A DNA stretch of 44,505 nt, taken from JAKAKT01 sp041305385 (GTDB taxonomy: Archaea > Micrarchaeota > Micrarchaeia > Burarchaeales > JAKAKT01). Location of the stretch: assembly GCA_041305385.1 (NCBI GenBank), contig JBFYLO010000069.1, forward strand, positions 1 through 44,505, in the 5' to 3' direction. A program made the translations under genes and the position numbers. Of the stretch, positions 38,376 through 44,505 are shown in pieces. The notes under the pieces were generated by a model. The model was not told where the DNA came from. It saw nothing but the letters and a program-made list of their open reading frames with translations, and ran no database searches. Every line of letters starts with the position of its first letter. Positions within the stretch are counted from its first letter, which is position 1.

Positions 38376-39698
38376 CTATCCCTTGGCGACCTTGTCGACT
38401 ATTTCAGGAGCTTTTCCTACGTAGGTCTCTGGCTTGAAGAGCTGCGAGAGGCTCCTGGCTGGGATTAGTTTTGTGACGTTCTTGTCCTTCTCCAGGATTT
38501 CCTTCAGATGCTCCCCTGAGTGAAGGGAGCGGATGCTCGCCTCCCTGACAAGGGCGTGGGCCTCCTGCCTTCCCATCCCTGCCTTCGTGAGCTCAATCAT
38601 CACCCGCTCTGCCATGACGAGCCCGTTCGTCAGGTTGAGGTTCCGCTCGATGTTTTTCGGGAAGAACTCGAGCCCCCGGGTTATCCCCGTCATCTGGAGG
38701 AGCATATAGTCGGTGAGGATGAAGCTCTGGGGGATTATCATGCGCTCGCTTGCGGAATTGGTAAGGTCCCTCTCGTGCTCAAGGGCGATGTTCTCGAGGG
38801 CGACTTGCAAACCCGCCCTCACGACCCGCGCGAGGCTGCACACCCGCTCGCTCTTGTGGGGGTTGCGCTTCTGGGGCATTGTCGATGAGCCCACCTGGTT
38901 CTTCCCGAAAGGCTCTGCGAGCTCCCCTATCTCGGTCCTCTGGAGGTTCCTTATCTCCTTCGCCATTTTCTCGAGCGTGCATGCAACCAAGGAGAGGATG
39001 AACAGCCCCTCCGCGTGCCTGTCGCGCTGGATCACTTGGTTGGTCGCAAGGGCTGAGCCGAGGCCGAGCTCCTTCATCACGAGGTCCTGGAGCTTGAAGG
39101 CATCGTCGCCGAAAGTTGCCATGGTGCCGACTGCGCCCGTCATTTTGCCGACATAGAGCCTCTTCTCGGCCTCCTTTATCCGTTCTAGGTGCCTCCAGAG
39201 CTCGTCAGCAAAGAGGGCGAATTTCAAGCCGTATGTCGTTGGGACTGCATGCTGCCCGTGGGTCCGCCCTATGCATACTGTTTTCTTGTGCGCCTTGGCG
39301 AGCTCGAGCGTCACCTGCCTCAGCTGGGCGACGTGGGACCTGATTAACTCGAAGGAATCCCTGAGGAGAAGCGCGGTGGCCGTGTCCTCTATGTCGTAGC
39401 TTGTGGCGCCAAGATGGACATGGGCCCCGGAGTCCGGCGAGCACTGCTCTGTGAGCGCCTTGACCATGGCCATCAAATCGTGGTGAATCTCCGCTTCTAT
39501 CTGCTTCACCCTCGCAGGGGTGACTTTCGCCGAGGCCTTGGAGATGTCGTAGGCTGACTTGTCCGGGATGTGGCCCAGTTTCGCGTGGGCCTTTGCGAGC
39601 GCGACCTCGACGTCGAGCCATTTCCTGAGAACGTTGGACTCGTCGAAGACCTTGTTCATGTCAGTGCTGTAGCGTTCTTCAATCGGGCTTACGGCCAT
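38376..39698 (-). CDS. purB: Adenylosuccinate lyase
   Basis: 440 residues. It cleaves SAICAR and adenylosuccinate in purine synthesis. Fumarase-superfamily signatures are intact: HLGATSYDIEDTA, IGRTHGQHAVPTT (with the general acid/base histidine) and the flexible loop GSSTMPQKRNPHKSE. Length is normal. It complements purP, guaA and prs in this window. It is divergent from the hps-like gene, whose longest frame overlaps its start by two bases. Confidence 0.97.
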   Translation of the reverse strand: MAVSPIEERYSTDMNKVFDESNVLRKWLDVEVALAKAHAKLGHIPDKSAYDISKASAKVTPARVKQIEAEIHHDLMAMVKALTEQCSPDSGAHVHLGATSYDIEDTATALLLRDSFELIRSHVAQLRQVTLELAKAHKKTVCIGRTHGQHAVPTTYGLKFALFADELWRHLERIKEAEKRLYVGKMTGAVGTMATFGDDAFKLQDLVMKELGLGSALATNQVIQRDRHAEGLFILSLVACTLEKMAKEIRNLQRTEIGELAEPFGKNQVGSSTMPQKRNPHKSERVCSLARVVRAGLQVALENIALEHERDLTNSASERMIIPQSFILTDYMLLQMTGITRGLEFFPKNIERNLNLTNGLVMAERVMIELTKAGMGRQEAHALVREASIRSLHSGEHLKEILEKDKNVTKLIPARSLSQLFKPETYVGKAPEIVDKVAKG

Positions 39699-39756
39699 GC
39701 CACCACCACACTTTTTAATAAATCTTACATTTCAATTATATTTCGATAGATTAAAA

Positions 39757-40449
39757 ATGGGAGTGGTGCTTTCGATGGGACTTTCTGGGGGGCTGAACAC
39801 GAGCAAGCTTTCTGAACCGCCCTATTTACAGGTGGCACTGGACACCACGGACATGCATTTCGCAATAAAGGTGCTGAACATGCTGCCCGACAGCCCGAAG
39901 CTGCTCATCGAGGTCGGGACGCCGCTGCTGAAAACCGAGGGGGCGCGGGTGGCGAACGAGCTGAAGAAATACTCGAACGCGAAATTCGTCGTGGCTGACA
40001 TGAAGACCATGGACACCGGGAAGCTCGAGGCCAACATCGCATTCAGAGGCGGGGCTGACGCAGCGACTGTCTCCGGGTTCGCGAACCTTGACACGATAGA
40101 TGCGTTTGTCTCGGAGTGCAAGGAGCTTGGCATTTATTCTGTTCTGGACTGCATGATGGTTGATGACTCCCCCAAGTTCCTTTCGAGCCTCAAGGCAATG
40201 CCGGACATCGTGAACCTCCACAGGGGAATCGACGGAGAGCAGAAGAGGCACCACATCTGGGGCAGCATAATGGCGATAAAGAAGAAATACCCGGGAGTCA
40301 TGGTCTCCGTCGCAGGAGGCATAAACAAGGAGACTGGGGTTGATGCCCTCCACTGGGGCGCGGACATACTTGTTGTGGGGAGATACATCACCGATGCCGA
40401 GGAGCCTGAGAAGACCGCGCTAGAGCTGTTGAAGCTCATGGAGAAATAG
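39757..40449 (+). CDS. hps: 3-hexulose-6-phosphate synthase-like decarboxylase-fold enzyme
   Basis: 230 residues (or 224 from ATG 39775, which has GGGAGTGG upstream). The OMP-decarboxylase superfamily motif D-x-K-T-x-D is seen as ADMKTMDTGKLEAN with GGADAATVSG following; VSVAGGINKETG and ILVVGRYIT are the phosphate-binding loops. HPS condenses formaldehyde with ribulose-5-P, or runs in reverse to make pentose in archaea. The partner isomerase (PHI) is not next to it. The TATA-like TTATATTT at 39736-39743 supports a start in this region. Related KGPDC/UlaD-type activity cannot be excluded. Confidence 0.82.
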   Translation: MGVVLSMGLSGGLNTSKLSEPPYLQVALDTTDMHFAIKVLNMLPDSPKLLIEVGTPLLKTEGARVANELKKYSNAKFVVADMKTMDTGKLEANIAFRGGADAATVSGFANLDTIDAFVSECKELGIYSVLDCMMVDDSPKFLSSLKAMPDIVNLHRGIDGEQKRHHIWGSIMAIKKKYPGVMVSVAGGINKETGVDALHWGADILVVGRYITDAEEPEKTALELLKLMEK

Positions 40450-40470
40450 ACTTCTTTTTCCCAATCGTTG

Positions 40471-40586
40471 TCAAAATGCTCGCGCCCACCGCCGGTCCGA
40501 GACCGGCGGCTTGCGGGGGGCGCTCGCAAGAGCATTTTGACTGCAGCGATTCCACCGGAACCACCGGTCAAAGACCGGTGGAATCG
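40471..40586. repeat. Paired palindromes between hps and hisS
   Basis: TCAAAATGCTC 40471-40481 pairs with GAGCATTTTGA 40530-40540 (11 bp, perfect), enclosing GCCGGTC/GACCGGC at about 40491-40507. Next to it, GCGATTCCACCGG from 40546 pairs with CCGGTGGAATCGC ending at 40586 (13 bp, perfect). No ORF is present. The position suggests a transcription end for hps, or a mobile palindrome pair. The hisS TATA box follows at 40591. Confidence 0.8.
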
Positions 40587-40590
40587 CTCA

Positions 40591-40600
40591 ATTTAAATAT
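40591..40600 (+). promoter_or_regulatory. TATA box of hisS
   Basis: ATTTAAATAT lies 37-46 bases before the hisS ATG. A second AT-rich element at 40611-40620 is too close to the ATG to act. Confidence 0.5.
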
Positions 40601-40636
40601 GCTTGAGCCCATATTTTAAAGTCTTCGAGTGATTTT

Positions 40637-41884
40637 ATGGAACTTGCAACCCCGCGGGGAATGCGGGACTTCATGCCTCCCCAGATGAGGGCGAGGAATC
40701 GCGTGATTTCGATAGTGGAACGGGTGTTCAAGAAATACGGGTATGAGCCGCTGGAGACCCCTGCTCTCGAGAACATGGAGATTTTGAACCTAAAGGTCGG
40801 GGCGGATACGGGAAAGCAGATTTACAACGTCGAGGATGGAAAGCTCGGGATGAGGTTTGACCTGACTGTACCCCTCGCAAGAGTGGTTGCCGGGAACCCT
40901 GCTCTTCCCAAGCCGTTCAAGCGCTATTGCATCGGAAGGGTTTGGAGGAGGGAGGAGCCCCAGAAGGGAAGGTTCCGGGAGTTCCTGCAGGCTGATGTTG
41001 ACGTTGTGGGGAGCCCGAGAATGGAGTGCGAGGCTGAGCTGATTGCCTGCACTTGCGAATGCCTGAGGGAGTTGGGATTCTCGGACTTCACCGTGAGAGT
41101 GAACAACAGAAAGATTATGGACGCAGTTGTGAAGAAGCTCGGGGTGAAGGCGAGGCCCGAGGACGTCTTCAGGGCCCTGGACAAGATGGGCAAAGTGGGC
41201 GAAGGCGGGGTCGAACAGGAGCTTGAGGGGATAGGAGTCGGGAAAAAGGAGAGGGACGGGCTCATCGGCTTTGTCTCCGAAAACGGAACAGACAAACAGA
41301 TTCTTGCGAAGATGGAGGAGTATAGTCCAGAAGGTTCTGGCGAGCTCCGGGAGATTCTGACGCTTTGCAAGCTCTATGGGATTGAAAATGTTTCCGTTGA
41401 CATGAGCCTCATGAGGGGGCTTGATTATTACACGGGCCCTGTTTTTGAGATAAACGCCGGGGGCGGCATCGGGAGCATTTCAGGAGGGGGAAGGTATGAC
41501 AACCTAATCTCGTCCTATGGGGGCGGGGAAGTGCCTGCAGTCGGGATTTCCCTTGGGATAGAGAGGATAATGGCGCTCCTCGAGGGGAAAGGAGCCGAGG
41601 AGCCTTCTGCTGACATTTATGTTGCTGGGGTAAAGCCTGAGTTCTACGCAAATGCGGTTTCCGCGGCGCAGGAACTGAGGAAAGAAGGGCTTTCGGCCCA
41701 GGTCGACCTCATGGGCAGGAACCTCAGGAAGCAGCTGGAATACGCTAATTCCAAGGGCACTGGATTCATGGTGATAATCGGGCAGAAGGAAGTTGACGGC
41801 AAGAAAGTGACCCTGAGGAACCTGAAAACCGGTGAGGAAAAACTTCTTTCGATTTCCGAGGTCGCGAGAGCGATTGGGACTTAG
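40637..41884 (+). CDS. hisS: Histidyl-tRNA synthetase
   Basis: 415 residues, class II. The N terminus TPRGMRDFMPPQM, motif 2 CIGRVWRREEPQKGRFREF, the histidine-specific LMRGLDYYTGPVFE, motif 3 GISLGIERIMALL and a C-terminal anticodon-binding domain (from about 325) are all seen. Length is typical. It is followed 12 bases later by the DUF89 gene. Confidence 0.97.
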   Translation: MELATPRGMRDFMPPQMRARNRVISIVERVFKKYGYEPLETPALENMEILNLKVGADTGKQIYNVEDGKLGMRFDLTVPLARVVAGNPALPKPFKRYCIGRVWRREEPQKGRFREFLQADVDVVGSPRMECEAELIACTCECLRELGFSDFTVRVNNRKIMDAVVKKLGVKARPEDVFRALDKMGKVGEGGVEQELEGIGVGKKERDGLIGFVSENGTDKQILAKMEEYSPEGSGELREILTLCKLYGIENVSVDMSLMRGLDYYTGPVFEINAGGGIGSISGGGRYDNLISSYGGGEVPAVGISLGIERIMALLEGKGAEEPSADIYVAGVKPEFYANAVSAAQELRKEGLSAQVDLMGRNLRKQLEYANSKGTGFMVIIGQKEVDGKKVTLRNLKTGEEKLLSISEVARAIGT

Positions 41885-41896
41885 TTGGGCGGTTTG

Positions 41897-42772
41897 ATGA
41901 AAGTAGCTTCCTTTTGCGCTCCCTGCAAGGCGAAGAGGTTTTACGATGTCACGTGCCTGTCCACGAAAGATGGGGGGCTTAGGAAAAAGACAATGGGGGC
42001 AGTGCTTGCGAACATTAGAAAGGCGATGGAGACAAACGATTGCCCGTCTTTTGCAGGGACTGTCCAAAGCGAAATCATAAGGAGGATGACTGGGAACAGG
42101 GACCCTTTCCGGAAGCAGAAGCTCGAGGCCATTGGGCGGGCCAAGAGAATTTTCCCGGAATTCGAGAGATGGGTTTTGAACGGGAAGAGCGATTACGAGC
42201 GGTTCAGGAGGGCAGTAAAACTCGCGGTTGCGGGGAATGCCCTGGAACTCTCGGCGCCGAATTACTCCGTGGACATGGGAAAGCTGAGAAGCGAGATGAA
42301 GAGGCTCTTGAAATCGATTTCAGTTGACGACACGAAGAAACTTTTTGAGAACGTGAGAAAAGGGAAAGACGTCTTGTATTTGTGCGATAATTGCGGCGAG
42401 GCAGTTTTTGATGTGCTACTGATTCAGGAGATAAACCGGTACGCGCCTGTGACCATTGCAGTTGCAAGCGAGCCCATGGACGAGGATGTGTCGCTGGAGG
42501 AGATGAACTGCCTGGGCCTAGATAAACTGGCGCCGGTCATTGGCAAGGGAAGGACTTACGGAGTCTGGAAGAAAAGGGCCCCCTGGAGATTCTGGAAAAG
42601 GCTCGAGAAAGCGGGCCTTATAGTCGCAAAGGGAATGGGGAACTATGAGACTCTCGATGAGTATAAGAGGATTGCGAAAGGGAGGACTGCCTTCCTTTTG
42701 GTCGTGAAATGCCCGGTTGTGGAAGCGAACCTGGGAATTCCCAGGGGTTCGCTAGTGGTTAGAATGGTTTAA
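41897..42772 (+). CDS. DUF89/ARMT1-like metal-dependent damage-control phosphatase
   Basis: 291 residues. The N-terminal FCAPCKAKR has the C-x2-C pair of the archaeal subfamily; the metal/catalytic region LCDNCGEAVFDVLLIQEI matches the family's D-N-x-G-E-x2-F-D signature, and VASEPMDEDV stands where the family has its second Asp motif. These enzymes remove damaged sugar phosphates or phosphometabolites. The start is ATG 41897 (a TTG at 41885 is open). It probably shares the hisS transcript. Confidence 0.85.
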   Translation: MKVASFCAPCKAKRFYDVTCLSTKDGGLRKKTMGAVLANIRKAMETNDCPSFAGTVQSEIIRRMTGNRDPFRKQKLEAIGRAKRIFPEFERWVLNGKSDYERFRRAVKLAVAGNALELSAPNYSVDMGKLRSEMKRLLKSISVDDTKKLFENVRKGKDVLYLCDNCGEAVFDVLLIQEINRYAPVTIAVASEPMDEDVSLEEMNCLGLDKLAPVIGKGRTYGVWKKRAPWRFWKRLEKAGLIVAKGMGNYETLDEYKRIAKGRTAFLLVVKCPVVEANLGIPRGSLVVRMV

Positions 42773-42807
42773 AAGAGTGAAGCTCTCATAGAGGTTTAGG
42801 TGATTTG

Positions 42808-43317
42808 ATGCCGAAGAGCGTCGAGCAGTTGACCGAGGACACTGTCAAGGAAGGGGGAATTCTCTCATTGCTCTATTTCGACATTCACGGAAAGGACAGG
42901 GAAGGCATAAAGAGCACGATGGTCGAGTTCATAGGGAAGCTTACCCGGGAACCGGGGGTCGTCTATGCAGTGGGGAAGGTAATGGACTCCATAGAGTATG
43001 AAGAGGGGTTCGCGACCTCCGCTGAGGTGAAGCTCCTCACCAAAGACTTCCTGACGTTGCTTAACGTAGGGCTCCGCTATGGCCCGATAGGGGCCGAGAT
43101 ATTGCAGCCCCATGAGATACGGATAGGCTTGGGGGAGGCTCAGAACACTGTTCTCAGCGTCTCCCAGACGAGCCACGAGTTTTCTACGTATGTTGTGCAG
43201 AAGCTAATGAAGGAGGAGGAAAAGGAAGCCCTCAACAGGAAGCTGCAGAAGAGGGCAGAGCTTGGGAAAAAACTTTTGGGGGGGAAAGAGAATGCTGACT
43301 CCGCTTCCGAGGATTAA
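42808..43317 (+). CDS. Conserved-looking protein of unknown function preceding a KaiC-like ATPase
   Basis: 169 residues from ATG 42808. It is alpha/beta with LLYFDIHGKDREGIKSTMVE (ferredoxin-like first half), GVVYAVGKVMDSIE, then a strand-rich centre and a charged C-terminal helix rich in Lys and Glu (about 130-169). I do not assign a family. Its end overlaps the KaiC-like gene by 26 bases, indicating tight coupling and probably joint action. Confidence 0.72.
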   Translation: MPKSVEQLTEDTVKEGGILSLLYFDIHGKDREGIKSTMVEFIGKLTREPGVVYAVGKVMDSIEYEEGFATSAEVKLLTKDFLTLLNVGLRYGPIGAEILQPHEIRIGLGEAQNTVLSVSQTSHEFSTYVVQKLMKEEEKEALNRKLQKRAELGKKLLGGKENADSASED

Positions 43318-44005
43318 GACAGGCATACCGGGCCTCGACGACTTGATAGAGGGAGGCTTCCCCCGGGGGAGCATAGTGACCTTGAGCGGGGATACCGGAT
43401 GCGGCAAGACCACTTTCGGCGTCCAGTTCCTCTACTCCGGGGCGTCAAAGTACGATGAGAACGGCCTTTACATCTCTTTTGACGAGAAGAGAAGGCACAT
43501 GTACAGGAACATGGGCAGGTTCGACTGGGACCTGCAGAAGCTCGACCGGGACAAGAAGCTTGTGTTCATAGAGTATCCTCCGTTCGAAGTTGACCAGTTC
43601 CTCCAGCAGGAGGGGGTGATACGGGACCTCATAGACAAAGTGGGGATTGAAAGGCTTGTAGTCGACTCTATAATGCCGCTGGTCATGGTCTATGGGAGCG
43701 AAAAGGAACGGAGAGAGGGAACGCTGAGGATACTCGAGAAGATGAAGAATTGGGGCTGCACGACCCTTCTGATATCAGAGGGCGGGGCGAGCCTGATGGG
43801 AGACGACCCGAAGAGGACGTGGGTCGAGTTTCTCTCGGATGGGTTGATTTACCTTTACAACATTAGAAGGAAGAACTACAGGGAGCGGGCGCTCGAAGTG
43901 GTGAAGATGCGCGGGGTAATACACGAAACCAAGGTGTGCCCGATGAAAATCGGCGAGCACGGGATGGAAGTGTTCCCAGGCCAGCAGCTCTTCGATGAGA
44001 AATGA
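43292..44005 (+). CDS. KaiC-like RecA-superfamily ATPase
   Basis: 237 residues, a single RecA/KaiC domain. The opening PRIKTGIPGLDDLIEGGFPRG and Walker A GDTGCGKT at 33-40 are family hallmarks; Walker B is RLVVDSIMPL and the catalytic-glutamate region FDEKRRH lies near 65. Single-domain KaiC homologues in archaea act in signalling rather than as a clock. ATG 43292 is preceded by GGGGGGGAAAGAG inside the upstream gene. TrpRS follows ten bases after the stop. Confidence 0.93.
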   Translation: MLTPLPRIKTGIPGLDDLIEGGFPRGSIVTLSGDTGCGKTTFGVQFLYSGASKYDENGLYISFDEKRRHMYRNMGRFDWDLQKLDRDKKLVFIEYPPFEVDQFLQQEGVIRDLIDKVGIERLVVDSIMPLVMVYGSEKERREGTLRILEKMKNWGCTTLLISEGGASLMGDDPKRTWVEFLSDGLIYLYNIRRKNYRERALEVVKMRGVIHETKVCPMKIGEHGMEVFPGQQLFDEK

Positions 44006-44015
44006 TGGTGTTACA

Positions 44016-44505
44016 ATGGAAGTGGACCCCTGGGGCAACGAACTGATGGACTATTCCAAGCTTTTTTCCGAGTTCGGCATGCAGAGGCTGAATGAGGGGG
44101 GAGTCGAGAAAGCGAACAAGATACTCGATGCAAGCAGGCTTTTCAGGCGGGGAATCATCTTCGCCCACAGGGACTTCGGGAAATTCGTGGCGGATTGGGA
44201 ATCCGGCAAGCCTATTGCTGCCATGTCCGGGATAAAGCCGAGCGGGGAGTTCCACCTTGGGAGCAAGCTCACTGCCGAAGAGCTCATATTCATGCAGAAG
44301 AGCTTCGGGGCAAAAGTGTTCTATTCGGTTGCAGACCTGGAGGCCTATGCGGACAACGAGCTCTGGCTCACCGAGAGCGGGAAGAACGCAGTTCTGAACG
44401 TGGCAGACCTGCTCGCGCTCGGGCTCGACCCGAAGAACACCTATGTTTACAAGCAATCGGAAGAGAAACGGGTACTTCGGCTCGCTAACCTCTTTGCAAA
44501 AAAGA
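44016..44505 (+). CDS. trpS: Tryptophanyl-tRNA synthetase, archaeal type (3' end outside window)
   Basis: 163 residues of a class I enzyme, cut by the window end. The archaeal/eukaryotic N-terminal block DPWGNELMDYSKLFSEFG is diagnostic. The HIGH-type motif appears as PSGEFHLGSK within MSGIKPSGEFHLG, followed by FMQKSFGAKVFYSVADLEAY. The start ATG 44016 is ten bases after the KaiC-like gene, so the ATPase, its partner and trpS may form one transcript. Confidence 0.95.
   Translation, partial: MEVDPWGNELMDYSKLFSEFGMQRLNEGGVEKANKILDASRLFRRGIIFAHRDFGKFVADWESGKPIAAMSGIKPSGEFHLGSKLTAEELIFMQKSFGAKVFYSVADLEAYADNELWLTESGKNAVLNVADLLALGLDPKNTYVYKQSEEKRVLRLANLFAKK

Noticed and set aside
1..44505. CRISPR array, IS transposase or integrase
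   Set aside because: No regularly spaced direct repeats of 25-40 bp and no transposase or integrase motifs were seen; the repeats present are hairpins or a single 59-bp pair.

Overview
The window is archaeal chromosomal DNA. Family-D DNA polymerase (DP1 and DP2), aIF5B, eL8/eS28/eL24, Nop5, a two-subunit GMP synthase, PurP, Taw3, UPF0147, archaeal dUTPase, archaeal TrpRS and TATA boxes with short or no leaders all point there. Compact genes, 4-base ATGA overlaps, a split transketolase and a mixed accessory content fit a DPANN-type lineage (for example Diapherotrites or Micrarchaeota). That placement is inference and was not tested with marker phylogeny.

Layout. 1-3.7 kb: end of rtcB, an orphan gene, a strongly structured and apparently transcribed non-coding locus (about 1107-1340), then guaA subunits and taw3. 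3.8-6.4 kb: HtpX protease, a TPR lipoprotein-like protein and a small membrane protein. 6.4-12.7 kb: rpe, split transketolase and transaldolase (non-oxidative pentose phosphate branch), then PRPP synthetase between two exported beta-strand-rich proteins. 12.7-17.1 kb: small orphans, two tandem PurP paralogues and a membrane-protein gene bracketed by a perfect 59-bp direct repeat. 17.1-17.5 kb: a tRNA-Arg(UCU) gene interrupted twice, including a 148-nt hairpin-filled insertion in the T loop, followed by a hairpin-rich repeat element. 17.5-25 kb: UPF0147, DP1, DP2, TrkH and TrkA. 25-30 kb: GlyRS, remnants of two regulators, a short Nop5, a phosphoesterase, orphans and an intergenic repeat zone. 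30-34 kb: eL8, eS28, eL24, Ndk, dUTPase and aIF5B. 34-37 kb: a radical SAM gene with an apparent frameshift, an AbrB-ACT regulator, and an Era-like GTPase with DUF2073 and a zinc-ribbon protein. 37-44.5 kb: a Fic protein under a palindromic operator, PurB, an HPS-like decarboxylase, HisRS, a DUF89 phosphatase, a KaiC-like ATPase and the start of TrpRS.

How the genes fit together. Pentose phosphates (tal, tkt, rpe, possibly hps) feed PRPP (prs) and then purines (purP pair, purB, guaA), nucleotide clean-up (ndk, dut), replication (PolD) and translation (GlyRS, HisRS, TrpRS, ribosomal proteins, aIF5B).

The least explained content is non-coding: the 1.1-1.34 kb RNA-like locus, the doubly interrupted tRNA, and a family of nested-hairpin repeats sharing CCTGAAACTG...GCGGTT at 17.46, 29.76 and 29.99 kb, with a partial copy at 29.38 kb. 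The clearest regulatory find is the Fic operator, where perfect inverted half-sites flank the TATA box.
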